From Eubacteriaceae bacterium (GTDB taxonomy: Bacteria; Bacillota; Clostridia; Lachnospirales; Lachnospiraceae), in NCBI GenBank assembly GCA_910574915.1, contig CAJTCR010000004.1:1-64000 (forward strand): a stretch of DNA of 64,000 nucleotides, written 5' to 3'. Positions 8,396-17,981 of the stretch are shown one piece after another (position 1 is the first letter of the stretch; each line of letters opens with the position of its first letter). A program made the translations under genes and the position numbers. The notes under the pieces were generated by a model. The model was not told the DNA's origin and did not search any database. It worked only from the letters and a program-made list of their open reading frames with translations.

Positions 8396-9265
8396 CTATT
8401 TAAAAAAATTATAAAACAACTCCTTAATTCCCTGGCGGTCAGGCTCAATGTTCGGCTCTCCTTCAATCAGGCTTAACGCGAGGCGCTCAAATGCCTTTGC
8501 TGACCTTGCGTTCGGCGCGGTCATGGAAACGATTTTCTGCGCGCGCACCGATTTTTCCAAAAGTCCGTCCTGCGGGATCGTACCGAAAAAATGCACTTCT
8601 CCCTGTAAAAACTTGGAAATCACAGAGCTTAGCTTCTCATATACCGCCTGCCCGTCATCCACGGATACCGTACGATTCACAACGACTTCAATATTTGTGC
8701 TGTGGCGGACAAACCCGGGATTTCCATACAGTGCCTTAATTAACGAATAAGAATCTGTCAGAGAGCTAGGCTCAGGCGTTAAGACCAACAGCACCTCCGG
8801 GCTTGACGATACAAACTCCATCACATTGTTTGCGATGCCTGCGCCTGTATCAATCAGTATAAAATCCGTCAGCCCATCCAACTCCGCTAGATTGTTGACC
8901 AGCCTTGAAAGCTGGTTCTTTGTTAAATTATTCATCCCGGTAATCCCGTTTCCGCCGGAAATAAATCCGATCTCCATCGGGCCTTCGGTAATGATTTCCT
9001 CCATCTTCTTACCGTGGTAGATCATATCACTCAGATTATATTTCGGGATCGCGCCAAACATAACCTCAACATTGGCAAGGCCCATATCCGCGTCAAAAAT
9101 AATGACTTTTTTTCCAAGCCTGCGAAGCTGGACAGCAAGGTTTACAGCGATATTTGACTTTCCAACCCCGCCTTTCCCACTTGTTATCGTAATAACCCTT
9201 GCTTTGGATACGGAACGGGGCTGCTTTGATTTTACCACGTTTCTCAGTTGTTCTGCCTGATCCAT
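8396..9265 (-). CDS. flhG: MinD-like ATPase FlhG (YlxH)
   Basis: About 289 aa from the ATG at 9265, nine bases after GGAGG; a TTG at 9271 that overlaps the flhF stop (TTGA) is the alternative. The deviant Walker A SGKGGVGKS lies near residues 29-37, followed by FDADMGLANVE (switch) and ILIDTGAGI (Walker B). A short N-terminal segment (MDQAEQLRNVV) matches the DQAxxLR motif used to stimulate the FlhF GTPase. It controls flagellar number and placement together with FlhF. Confidence 0.94.
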   Translation of the reverse strand: MDQAEQLRNVVKSKQPRSVSKARVITITSGKGGVGKSNIAVNLAVQLRRLGKKVIIFDADMGLANVEVMFGAIPKYNLSDMIYHGKKMEEIITEGPMEIGFISGGNGITGMNNLTKNQLSRLVNNLAELDGLTDFILIDTGAGIANNVMEFVSSSPEVLLVLTPEPSSLTDSYSLIKALYGNPGFVRHSTNIEVVVNRTVSVDDGQAVYEKLSSVISKFLQGEVHFFGTIPQDGLLEKSVRAQKIVSMTAPNARSAKAFERLALSLIEGEPNIEPDRQGIKELFYNFFK

Positions 9266-9267
9266 AC

Positions 9268-10587
9268 TCAATCCCCTCCAAGTAATTTCTTAACAATCTT
9301 TTGTGTATCAAACACCTCTATATCATCTGGTACATTCTGTCCATAAGTCGCATAAGAAAGGTCTGCCCCCGAATATAGATGGATATTCAGCAAGTTGCCG
9401 TAACATGAGGTCTCATCCAGCTTGGTAAAGATCAGCTTATAATCTGCAAATGTCTGATAGATATCGCACATTTCCTGCAAATCACGGTATTTTGTTGTTG
9501 CACTTAAGACCAGATATACCTCAGCCTTGGAATCGGCAGAAAGCCCGCCGATCAGTTGTTTTACATCTTCGCACTGCGCTACATTTTTATGGGAAAAGCC
9601 TGCCGTATCGACAAGGATCAGGTCATATTCTGACAAACTGTTTACCGCGTCCCTGACCTCTTCCGCCGAATATACAATCGTTAACGGCATATCCAAAATA
9701 TTCGCATATGTCCGAAGCTGCTCTGTCGCCGCAATGCGGTAGGTATCCGCCGTCAAAAACGCGACTTTTTTTCCTTCATCGACTTTGTAGCGCGACGCTA
9801 CTTTTGCGATGGTAGTTGTTTTCCCAACACCGGTCGGGCCGATAAAAAATGCCACCGTCGGCCTGGCGTTTGCAAACTCAATCGGCTTTGGCTGTCCGAA
9901 TTTCAATACGAGCTTTTGATAAATATGCGATAAAATATAGTCAATATTGCTGCCTTTGTTTGTAATCTTTTCTAACTCATCCAAAATCTGGTTGGCATAT
10001 TTTTCGTCTACTTCGTTGTCTAAAAGCGTCTGATAGAGCATTTTTACAAACGAAAACCCTTCCTGTGCCTGGTCATTTGCCGCGCCCATGCCTTCCTCCT
10101 GATTTTTCTTTTCCGCCGAAATACGGTCTTCCAAAAGGCTTTGCAGGCTGTCTAAGCGTTCCTCGATCGCTGCGGTATTCGCAGGCGCATGTGCAAATGT
10201 GCCTGCGTGCGCGCCTGACTGCGGCTTTGCATATTCCGGCGCCTCCCCGCCCTGCGGCTGAAGCTGCTGCATTACACGTCCTGCCGTCTCATTCATGCGG
10301 CTTTGCGCCCCCATCGGGATACGGATTGCCTCGTCCGCAGCCAGGTTAATGCTCTCTGGCTTTCTTGCCTGCGCCGCCGCTTCCTGCGGCGGTGCCATAT
10401 TCACTTTATCAGATCCATTTTCTTCAAGGGCTGCCGTCACCTCGTAAACGATTCCTTTAAACGCGCGGAAAACTCCTTTTGGCTTGACTGTCTTGACGCT
10501 CATAATCACGACATCCTGCCCCATTTCCTTTTTCGCTTTTTCAATCGCCTCGCTCTCAGTCTTGCCCTGAAACTTATTGATTGTCAT
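9268..10587 (-). CDS. flhF: SRP-type GTPase FlhF
   Basis: 439 aa. The N-terminal B domain (KFQGKTESEAIEKAKKEMG) and a low-complexity linker rich in Ala/Gln/Pro precede the N and G domains. G1 is GPTGVGKTTTIAKVASRY, G3 LVDTAGF, and G4 FTKLDET. FlhF marks the site of flagellar assembly at the membrane. Its stop overlaps the possible TTG start of flhG. Confidence 0.95.
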   Translation of the reverse strand: MTINKFQGKTESEAIEKAKKEMGQDVVIMSVKTVKPKGVFRAFKGIVYEVTAALEENGSDKVNMAPPQEAAAQARKPESINLAADEAIRIPMGAQSRMNETAGRVMQQLQPQGGEAPEYAKPQSGAHAGTFAHAPANTAAIEERLDSLQSLLEDRISAEKKNQEEGMGAANDQAQEGFSFVKMLYQTLLDNEVDEKYANQILDELEKITNKGSNIDYILSHIYQKLVLKFGQPKPIEFANARPTVAFFIGPTGVGKTTTIAKVASRYKVDEGKKVAFLTADTYRIAATEQLRTYANILDMPLTIVYSAEEVRDAVNSLSEYDLILVDTAGFSHKNVAQCEDVKQLIGGLSADSKAEVYLVLSATTKYRDLQEMCDIYQTFADYKLIFTKLDETSCYGNLLNIHLYSGADLSYATYGQNVPDDIEVFDTQKIVKKLLGGD

Positions 10588-12621
10588 TTATGCTGTCACC
10601 ATCCCTACTGACTGTAATTCCACATTTGAATCTATTTCATTATAAGACACCACGATAAGGTCTTTAAAATATTCCTCTGTCATTTTCTTAAAATACATAC
10701 GCACAATCGGTGAGGTAACAACGATCGGATTTTTGCCGAGATTTTCCAGCTTCGCGATCTCTGCCTCCACAGACGCCATAATCGACTTTGTCCGTTCTGG
10801 ATCGATCGTTAAGTATGCCCCCTGCTCGGTCTGTTTTACCGACGACATAATCTCCTGCTCGATATTCGGGTCAAGCGTAATCACGCTGGTCGCCTCGTTT
10901 GGCATAAAGTAGCGGCTGGAAATCGCCCGCTTTAACGCCTGGCGCGTATATTCCGTTAAGACGTCGGTATCCCTGGAAGTCGCCGCATGGTCGGCAAGCG
11001 TCTCAAAAATCGTAAGCAGATCGCGGATCGAAATTCCTTCGGCAAGCAGGTTTTGCAGTACTTTTTGAATCTCTCCAATGCCAAGCAGCTTTGGTACAAG
11101 GTCGTCGACCAGTACCGGGTTGTTTTCCTTTACATTGTCGATCAGGTTTTGTACATCCTGTCTTGTAAGCAGTTCTGCAATATGGCTGCGGATCACTTCT
11201 GTCAGATGCGTCGCGATAATGGAAGGCGGGTCTACGACGGTATAGCCAAGGCTCTCCGCCCGCTCTCTCTGGCTCTCCGTAATCCAGATCGCCGGTAAGT
11301 GGAACGACGGCTCAAACGTAGGAATCCCTGTAATCTCCTCTTCCACATAACCCGGATTCATCGCCATATAGTGGTCAAATAAAATCTCGCCCTCTGTAAT
11401 CTGGATGCCCTTGATCTTAATAATATACTGGTTCGGATTGAGCTGGATATTGTCGCGCAGCCGGATAATCGGAACGACGGTGCCAAGCTCTAGGGCAATC
11501 TGCCTTCGAATCATTACAACGCGGTCAAGCAAGTCGCCGCCCTGGTTGACATCCGCAAGCGGGATAATCCCGTAGCCAAACTCCAGCTCGATCGGGTCTA
11601 CCTGCAGCAAGGATACGACATTTTCCGGCTTTCTGATTTCTTCCGCCTCTTCCTCTGCCTGTGTCGTTTCCTCCTCGATCGCCTCGACTGCCATACTCTT
11701 GTCCATACCTCTGCCGACAATAAAATACAACAGCCCAAAGGCGATGAACAGCCCTGTATTTAACGGCGTCGTAATGCCTAAAAAGGCAAGCGCAAAACCG
11801 ACTAAGTACAGTACCTTTGGAATACCAAACAACTGTGATACAAGCACTTCGCTGAAATCCGCCTCTTTCGAAGCTTTTGTTACCAAAATACCAGTCGCAA
11901 GCGAGATCATCAAAGACGGCATCTGAGACGCAAGCCCGTCGCCAATCGTTAAGACGCCGTACTTTTGCAGCGCGTCCACCGCTTCCAGCCCTTCGCGCGT
12001 CATGCCCATAACCGTACCGCCGATCAGGTTAATGCCGGTAATTAAAAGCCCTGCGCCCGCATCACCCTTTACGTACTTGGTAGCACCGTCCATAGAACCG
12101 AAAAACGCAGACTCCATCTGTATTTTTTCACGGCGGTTTCTCGCTTCCCTGTCATCGATCGCGCCTGTATTCAAATCCGCGTCAATCGCCATCTGTTTTC
12201 CAGGCATCGCGTCCAATGTAAAACGTGCCGTTACCTCGGATACACGCTCCGAACCTTTATTAATAACTACGAACTGGATAATGACCAGAATAATAAAGAC
12301 AATGGCACCTACGATGATATCATTGCCGCCGACGAACGCGCCAAAAGTTGCAACGACATTTCCAGGATCGCCGGTTGTTAAGATCAGCCTGGTAGAAGAT
12401 ACGTTCAGCGCGATTCGAAAGATCGTCGTAAATAACAGCAGGGTCGGGAAAAACGACATGTCCAGAACCTCCTGCACAAACAGACAGTTGAACAATACTA
12501 CAAGCGCAATCGAGATATTCAGCGCCAGCATCACGTCCAACAACTGGTTCGGGATTGGTACAATAAAGAATACAACTGCCGCCAGTAAATACAGCGCAAC
12601 GCCTACATCCGCTTTCTTCAT
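10588..12621 (-). CDS. flhA: Flagellar export gate protein FlhA
   Basis: 677 aa from MKKADVGVAL, with AAGGTGG 11 bases upstream; an ATG 15 bp earlier sits too close to that site. Eight N-terminal membrane segments, the conserved loop with MPGKQMAIDADLNTG and REARNRREKI, and a cytoplasmic C-terminal ring domain. It forms the nonameric gate that docks chaperone-substrate complexes. Its ATG overlaps the stop of a 24-codon ORF (ATGA), indicating translational coupling. Confidence 0.96.
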   Translation of the reverse strand: MKKADVGVALYLLAAVVFFIVPIPNQLLDVMLALNISIALVVLFNCLFVQEVLDMSFFPTLLLFTTIFRIALNVSSTRLILTTGDPGNVVATFGAFVGGNDIIVGAIVFIILVIIQFVVINKGSERVSEVTARFTLDAMPGKQMAIDADLNTGAIDDREARNRREKIQMESAFFGSMDGATKYVKGDAGAGLLITGINLIGGTVMGMTREGLEAVDALQKYGVLTIGDGLASQMPSLMISLATGILVTKASKEADFSEVLVSQLFGIPKVLYLVGFALAFLGITTPLNTGLFIAFGLLYFIVGRGMDKSMAVEAIEEETTQAEEEAEEIRKPENVVSLLQVDPIELEFGYGIIPLADVNQGGDLLDRVVMIRRQIALELGTVVPIIRLRDNIQLNPNQYIIKIKGIQITEGEILFDHYMAMNPGYVEEEITGIPTFEPSFHLPAIWITESQRERAESLGYTVVDPPSIIATHLTEVIRSHIAELLTRQDVQNLIDNVKENNPVLVDDLVPKLLGIGEIQKVLQNLLAEGISIRDLLTIFETLADHAATSRDTDVLTEYTRQALKRAISSRYFMPNEATSVITLDPNIEQEIMSSVKQTEQGAYLTIDPERTKSIMASVEAEIAKLENLGKNPIVVTSPIVRMYFKKMTEEYFKDLIVVSYNEIDSNVELQSVGMVTA

Positions 12622-12692
12622 TTCTGACCATCCCACCTTTCCTTCGTATTTTCAAATATGCCGCCGTTTCCGGCTTCGATCTGTTCTTTCAT
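12618..12692 (-). CDS. 24-codon ORF coupled to flhA
   Basis: Short ORF starting ATG at 12692, peptide MKEQIEAGNGGIFENTKERW followed by DGQK. An AGAGAAG purine run lies before the start. Its TGA stop (12620-12618) overlaps the flhA ATG (12621-12619) as ATGA, the classic layout of translational coupling. The region also supplies the AAGGTGG site for flhA from within its codons. It may matter for ribosome delivery rather than for the peptide. Confidence 0.5.
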   Translation of the reverse strand: MKEQIEAGNGGIFENTKERWDGQK

Positions 12693-12882
12693 TTTTTCAC
12701 TTCTCTTAATTTTATTCTAAATGCTTTCATCAATGCCAATTAATAAACCAAACTGCACTGCACCCGACGCGCCAATTTCCACGCTGCCGCCTGGTACAGC
12801 CTTTCGCCTGTTATGTATACTGATTGCAGGGCTGCTAAAAAAGCAGGTGCATCTTTTTCTAGTTTTACCGCTGTTATATTTT

Positions 12883-14019
12883 TTACAGCTTGTTCTTCAT
12901 ACGATATACCGCTGCCAGTATTTCCGCCACCGTCTGGTAAAGCTCCGGCGGAATCTCCTCTCCAATTTCTACATTCGCGTACAGCATACGCGCCAGCGGT
13001 TTGTTTTCCACAATCTCTACTTTTGCTTCTTTCGCTTTTTCTTTAATCTGGAGTGCCAGGTAATCCGTACCTTTTGCAAGCACAATCGGTGCCTGCGCCT
13101 CCTCTGCGTCATATTTGAGCGCCACCGCATAATGGGTCGGGTTCGTAATAACGACGTCCGCCTTTGGAACGTCCTGCATCATACGCCTTTGTGACGCCTC
13201 GCGCATCCTCTGGCGCTGTTTGCCCTTGATCTGCGGATCGCCTTCCGCATTTTTGTATTCATCCTTGACCTCCTGCTTGGTCATCTTCATCTCGTCTTTA
13301 AATTTCCATTTTTGATAAATAAAATCTACAATCGCAATGACAAAATAAGCCATTGAAATCTTCATGCCCGTATCAATCACTACAGAGCCTACGAGCATAA
13401 TTGCCTGCATCAGCGACATACTGTATAAAAGGAGCAGGTTCCTTTGATGTTCCATAATGGAAGAGTATGCCACCCACATAATCAGGCCGATTTTTGCAAT
13501 GGATTTTAACAGCTCCACAAGGGAATCCTTGGAAAAAATACGTTTAAATCCATTGATTGGGTTAAATTTTTTAAAATCCGGCTTTAACGGCTTTGTCGTC
13601 ACCTTCCACTTAACCTGAAGGATATTGATTACAACCATCGCCAAAAAGCCGACTGCAAAAAACGGCAGCACCATCAGCAGCATATCTAAAATCGCCGGCT
13701 GCAAGATCTGCGATACCGCCCTGCCAGTCATTCCTCTGCCGTTTTCTTTGACATACTCAGGAATCCGTTTGTAAAACGTTTCAAACGAACCGATCAGGCC
13801 GTTGCCAAGGCTTGACATCGTAACCTGTAACAATACAAACAGCAGCAGCAGCCCTACCGCATTATCCAGTTCCCTGCTCTTTGCAACCTTGCCGTCATTT
13901 CTGGCATCCGTCAGCTTTTTCGCGGTAGGTTCTTCTGTTTTTTCCCCGCCTTCCCCGTCTTTGGCAAACCATTGCAGATCCAGCGGCATATACCACTCTT
14001 TTTTACTATTCACCAGCAT
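12883..14019 (-). CDS. flhB: Flagellar export switch protein FlhB
   Basis: 378 aa from ATG 14019 (AAAGGA five bases upstream, overlapping the end of fliR by 14 bp). A start at 13989 (MPLDLQWFA) is common in the family but has only a weak AGTGG site. Four membrane segments lie within about residues 40-220, and the autocleavage motif NPTH is intact (VVITNPTHYAVAL). The C-terminal fragment ends EIPPELYQTVAEILAAVYRM. It switches export specificity from hook to filament. Confidence 0.95.
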   Translation of the reverse strand: MLVNSKKEWYMPLDLQWFAKDGEGGEKTEEPTAKKLTDARNDGKVAKSRELDNAVGLLLLFVLLQVTMSSLGNGLIGSFETFYKRIPEYVKENGRGMTGRAVSQILQPAILDMLLMVLPFFAVGFLAMVVINILQVKWKVTTKPLKPDFKKFNPINGFKRIFSKDSLVELLKSIAKIGLIMWVAYSSIMEHQRNLLLLYSMSLMQAIMLVGSVVIDTGMKISMAYFVIAIVDFIYQKWKFKDEMKMTKQEVKDEYKNAEGDPQIKGKQRQRMREASQRRMMQDVPKADVVITNPTHYAVALKYDAEEAQAPIVLAKGTDYLALQIKEKAKEAKVEIVENKPLARMLYANVEIGEEIPPELYQTVAEILAAVYRMKNKL

Positions 14020-14794
14020 ACATTCCTTTGACCATATATACAACCATGCGCTTTATCTCCTGTGCCACAGAGCTTGTTACATCAGACAGCAGCATTACCG
14101 CGAAAAACATGACCGCCAGCCCGATCAGCACCTTTAGCTGCATACCGACCGCAAACATATTCATCTGCGGAGAAACCTTTGCCATAATTCCAAGCACACA
14201 GTTGACAATCATCATGCAGGCAAATACCGGCAGCGTAATCTGAAATCCAAGAATAATCAGAGCCGACATATAATCCGTGATCCCCTTAAGCAGATAATCC
14301 CACTGAAACACCTGCTGGCTGATCGGCAGCAACTGGTAAGATTCACAGATTGCACGCAGTACATATTGGTACATATTTGTGGCAAGCATCATCAGCATAA
14401 CCATATAGTTATAAAAATTGCCCGTAATACTTTCCTGCATCTGCGTCATCGGATTAAACTCCTGCGCCATAGAAAGCCCTACCTGCATATCGATCAACGC
14501 ACCCGAAAACAAAACAATAGAATTACAGATACTGGCTGAATAACCAATCAGCAAGCCCGTAATTCCTTCCTTGATTACAATAACTCCATATTCCATTATA
14601 CCTGTGTAAGCAAGGTTCTGATCCGGCAGTACGCCCGTCAGCAGAATCGCAATACAGCCTGCCATTCCGATTTTTGTCCGTGCCGGGACACCTCTGATAT
14701 TAAAATAAGGCGCGACAAACACACAGGCAGAAATTCGGACTAAAATCAACAGGAAATATTCAAATGTTTGTAAGGAGTACGTCGCACTGAACAT
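14006..14794 (-). CDS. fliR: Flagellar export gate protein FliR
   Basis: 262 aa with about six membrane helices. The N-terminal PYFNIRGVPARTKIGMA and the central EFNPMTQMQESITG.FYN are typical FliR signatures. It forms the export gate with FliP and FliQ, encoded directly upstream. It overlaps flhB by 14 bp under the chosen flhB start. Confidence 0.95.
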   Translation of the reverse strand: MFSATYSLQTFEYFLLILVRISACVFVAPYFNIRGVPARTKIGMAGCIAILLTGVLPDQNLAYTGIMEYGVIVIKEGITGLLIGYSASICNSIVLFSGALIDMQVGLSMAQEFNPMTQMQESITGNFYNYMVMLMMLATNMYQYVLRAICESYQLLPISQQVFQWDYLLKGITDYMSALIILGFQITLPVFACMMIVNCVLGIMAKVSPQMNMFAVGMQLKVLIGLAVMFFAVMLLSDVTSSVAQEIKRMVVYMVKGMYAGE

Positions 14795-14812
14795 GATACA
14801 TTCCTATCCTAA

Positions 14813-15082
14813 TCAAACATATTTACTAAAATCAGACCACAACTGCACCATAAAACCAGACATATTGTTTAACATCCAGGCTCCAACCAACAGCATAACC
14901 GCAAATACAGCCAGAATCTTTGGCACAAACGTCAGCGTCTGCTCCTGGATCGATGTTACCGTCTGAAAAATACTGATAATCAGGCCCACAATCAAAGACG
15001 TAAGCAGCAGCGGCGCCGATGTCAGTATAATCGTATAAATAGCCTCTCTGGATATATCCATAACCTGGCCTTCTGTAAGCAT
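14813..15082 (-). CDS. fliQ: Flagellar export gate protein FliQ
   Basis: 89 aa, the expected size, with two membrane helices (LLLTSLIVGLIISIFQ and LAVFAVMLLVGAWML) joined by the conserved TSIQEQTLTFVPKI loop. GGAGGAG precedes the ATG. It is a small gate subunit assembled around FliP/FliR. Confidence 0.95.
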   Translation of the reverse strand: MLTEGQVMDISREAIYTIILTSAPLLLTSLIVGLIISIFQTVTSIQEQTLTFVPKILAVFAVMLLVGAWMLNNMSGFMVQLWSDFSKYV

Positions 15083-15111
15083 AAAACTCCTCCTCTACTG
15101 TTTGCGCAAAC

Positions 15112-15942
15112 CTAGTAAAAGGTCTCCACAAGCCTGCCAATTACCAGATTCCAGCCGTCAGCCAATACAAACAGCAAGATCTTAAATGGCATAGAAATCG
15201 TTGTAGGCGGAAGCATCATCATACCCATCGACATTAATACGCTCGATACGACCATATCAATTACGATAAACGGAATATAAATAATAAATCCGATAATAAA
15301 CGCACTGCGCAGCTCACTAACCACAAAGCTTGGGATCAGTACTGTCGTCGGAATGTCTTCCTTTGTTTCATACGTGATACCTGCAATCTCACAGAACATA
15401 TTGATATCTTTTTGCTGTGCTGTACGAAACATAAATTCGCGAAACGGCACTTCTGCCTGCTTGATCGCTGCTTCCAACGTAATTTCGCCTTTGTCCAGCG
15501 GCCGGAGCGCATTCTCATTTACCTCTGTAAATGTTGGTGCCATAATAAACGCTGTTAAAAAAAGTGCCAGACCGACCAACACCTGATTTGGCGGTGATGA
15601 CTGTGTGCCCAGCGCCGTCCTGACAAAATGCAGGACAACGATAATCCTCGTAAAAGAGGTCAGCATAATTAAAATCGCAGGTGCCAATGAAAGCACCGTA
15701 AGCACGACCAGCATCCGAATCGGAGCGGAAATACCGCCTTCTTCATTTGGCCAGCTAATCCACAGCCCGTCATTATAATCTGGATCAGACGCTTCCTCGC
15801 CTCTTGCAGAATCAAAGCTGCCGACATTATCCCGCGCGGCAGCATACGCCTGCCCGCGCATACAAAACACCAAACAAATAGTAAGCGCCACTATGGCAAG
15901 CATAAATGACGCCACGCAATATTTTTTCTTTCCTGTACTCAT
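15112..15942 (-). CDS. fliP: Flagellar export gate protein FliP
   Basis: 276 aa. An N-terminal signal-like helix (about 8-33) is followed by a soluble stretch and the FliP core: FTRIIVVLHFVRTALGTQSSPPNQVLVGLALFLT, with PTTISMPFKILLFVLADGW near the end. It assembles the pentameric core of the export gate. fliP-fliQ-fliR order is conserved. Confidence 0.95.
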   Translation of the reverse strand: MSTGKKKYCVASFMLAIVALTICLVFCMRGQAYAAARDNVGSFDSARGEEASDPDYNDGLWISWPNEEGGISAPIRMLVVLTVLSLAPAILIMLTSFTRIIVVLHFVRTALGTQSSPPNQVLVGLALFLTAFIMAPTFTEVNENALRPLDKGEITLEAAIKQAEVPFREFMFRTAQQKDINMFCEIAGITYETKEDIPTTVLIPSFVVSELRSAFIIGFIIYIPFIVIDMVVSSVLMSMGMMMLPPTTISMPFKILLFVLADGWNLVIGRLVETFY

Positions 15943-15956
15943 TCTTACAATCTGCC

Positions 15957-16319
15957 TTATTTTTTTGGAAGATGCTTTTTCACTTTGTCAAGAATGTCAT
16001 GGAAACTTTCACCCATATCGATGTTGGGCAATGCCGTATTCGAAGGCACCTCCGGTTTTAGCTGATCCTTGGTAAGTTCAGCCAGTTTTTCAATATGGTC
16101 TTTGCTCACTGCAATGACAAGGTATACATCTCCTGCTTCTATAATCTGTATGTAGCCATTTGCTGACACACGCATTGTCTCAATAATCCTAAGATTCTGG
16201 CTGCCTTGCATCTGCCCCCGCTGATACTTTGCAAGAAAGCGTGTAGTCAGCAAAGTAAGCAGCAATACAAGGACAAATAGAATCAGAACCCAGATCAGTT
16301 GTCCCAGACTTTTCCACAT
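15957..16319 (-). CDS. fliO: Flagellar export protein FliO (FliZ)
   Basis: 120 aa from ATG 16319 (MWKSLGQLIW), chosen because AGGTG lies five bases upstream; upstream starts at 16355/16346 overlap the cheY end and lack a site. One membrane helix (about 8-27), then LRIIETMRVSANGYIQIIEAGDVYLVIAVSKDHI, typical of FliO/FliZ. It is an assembly helper for FliP. Confidence 0.85.
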   Translation of the reverse strand: MWKSLGQLIWVLILFVLVLLLTLLTTRFLAKYQRGQMQGSQNLRIIETMRVSANGYIQIIEAGDVYLVIAVSKDHIEKLAELTKDQLKPEVPSNTALPNIDMGESFHDILDKVKKHLPKK

Positions 16320-16347
16320 GGAGACACCTGAAGCTATGAGCATCATA

Positions 16348-16710
16348 TTAACCAACTACTTTTTTCACAGCTTCCAATACTCGCTCTGCCTGGAACGGCT
16401 TCACAATAAAGTCTTTTGCACCAGACTGAATCGCTTCGATAACCATTGCCTGCTGGCCCATTGCAGAACACATAATGACACATGCATTTGCATCTATTTC
16501 TTTGATTGCCTTTAACGCCTGAATACCATCCATCTCCGGCATTGTGATATCCATCAGTACAAGATCCGGTTTCGTCTCGTTGTACTTTTCAACAGCCTTC
16601 ACGCCATTTTCAGCTTCCGCGGCAATCTCATAACCATTTTTGGATAAGATGTCCTTGATCATCATTCTCATAAAAGCTGCATCATCACAAATTAATACTT
16701 TCTTTGCCAT
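16348..16710 (-). CDS. cheY: Response regulator CheY
   Basis: 120 aa single receiver domain from MAKKVLICDD. D9/D10 bind metal, D54 (LMDITMPEMDG) is the phosphorylation site, S87 and K109 (IVKPF) complete the pocket. GGGAGAA lies eight bases before the ATG. Placement between fliY and fliO is standard for clostridial and bacillar operons and supports the motor-binding role. Confidence 0.95.
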   Translation of the reverse strand: MAKKVLICDDAAFMRMMIKDILSKNGYEIAAEAENGVKAVEKYNETKPDLVLMDITMPEMDGIQALKAIKEIDANACVIMCSAMGQQAMVIEAIQSGAKDFIVKPFQAERVLEAVKKVVG

Positions 16711-16803
16711 AATATACATTCTCCCTTATTTTCTAATATTATTGTTTTTCTCCTTCTGGAGATTCTTTACCTATTATAACATAAAACAATAAATGTTAGC
16801 AAA

Positions 16804-17973
16804 TTATTTTATAATTTCTGTAATCCTAACACCAAAGCTTTCTTCGATCACTACTACCTCGCCTTTTGCAACATACTTGCCGTTTACAAGTACGTCGATC
16901 GGCTCTCCCGCGATCTTGTCCAATTCAATAATTGTGCCTGGTGCAAAATCAAGAATTTCCTGAATCGACTTTGTTGTCCGCCCAAGCTCAACGGTAACCT
17001 CCAGCGGTACGTCCATAATCAGGTCGATATTTTCCTTTTGGAAGATTGCCGGATTAAAGTCACCCGAAAAACTCTGGAACTGCGCCTGCTGTACATTCAC
17101 TGGCTGCCCCATCATCGGCATCTGTCCCGGCATCATTGGCATCTGCGCTCCTGGCATCATCGGCTGTCCCATCATCGGCTGCTGCGGCGCTGCCTGCATC
17201 ATTGGCTGCTGCGGTGCTGCCTGCTGTGGCGGCGCTGCCTGCGGCTGCGGCGCAGGAGCAGACGGTGTGCTCTGTACATCCTTTGTCATATTGCTCTTGA
17301 CGCTTTCACACATCTCTTTTGCAAATGAGATCGGATACAACTGCATAATCGTACTGTCTACCAAATCTCCAATTTCCATCTTAAAGGAAATCTTAATAAA
17401 GTCTCCGGCAAGAAACTCATCAATCTCTTTTTCATCCAGGCTGTCCTTTAAATCAATCAGGTTTGCTTCCGGCGGGCTGATATCGATGGTCTTATCCAGC
17501 ATCGAAGAAAGAGAGGTCGCAGCGGAACCCATCATCTGGTTCATCGCTTCGCTGATTGCGCTTAAATGCAGCTCGCCTAGCTCTCCTTCGGTATTCATGC
17601 CGTCTCCGCCCATCATCAGGTCTGTAATAACCTTGACATCCTGTTCTTTTAACACTAAAAGATTGCTGCCATCCAAGCCTACGGTATAGGCAATGCGGAT
17701 AAATACACACGGCCGTTCATACTGATTTACGATATCGTCCCAGGTAGCCATATCCACAACCGGGGTAGAGATATCTACTTTGTGGTTGACCAGGGAAAAC
17801 AATGTTGTAGCAGCCGTACCCATACTGATATTTGCAATCTCACCAATTGTATCACGTTCTTCCGCCGTAACCTGCGTACCGCCCGAAGCAGATGCATCGG
17901 GAGCGGCACCCGGCATATCCCCGCCGTTTTGAAGCAGCGCCGTGATCTCCTCCTGTGATAATACTCCATCCAT
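16804..17973 (-). CDS. fliY: Flagellar switch protein FliY (FliN-type, CheC-like)
   Basis: 389 aa. N-terminal CheY-P-binding peptide (LSQEEITALLQNG), then a CheC-like phosphatase region with EIANISMGTAAT and EAMNQMMGSAAT, a Gln/Met/Pro-rich linker (about 240-300), and a C-terminal FliN domain (DVPLEVTVELGRTTKSIQEIL to GVRITEII). This combination is the FliY form found in Gram-positive bacteria; it removes phosphate from CheY-P at the motor. Confidence 0.94.
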   Translation of the reverse strand: MDGVLSQEEITALLQNGGDMPGAAPDASASGGTQVTAEERDTIGEIANISMGTAATTLFSLVNHKVDISTPVVDMATWDDIVNQYERPCVFIRIAYTVGLDGSNLLVLKEQDVKVITDLMMGGDGMNTEGELGELHLSAISEAMNQMMGSAATSLSSMLDKTIDISPPEANLIDLKDSLDEKEIDEFLAGDFIKISFKMEIGDLVDSTIMQLYPISFAKEMCESVKSNMTKDVQSTPSAPAPQPQAAPPQQAAPQQPMMQAAPQQPMMGQPMMPGAQMPMMPGQMPMMGQPVNVQQAQFQSFSGDFNPAIFQKENIDLIMDVPLEVTVELGRTTKSIQEILDFAPGTIIELDKIAGEPIDVLVNGKYVAKGEVVVIEESFGVRITEIIK

Positions 17974-17981
17974 AATCTACT

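Noticed and set aside
16720-16803. TATAAT-like box and short hairpin upstream of cheY
   Set aside because: No acceptable -35 at the right distance, and the stem is only five base pairs.
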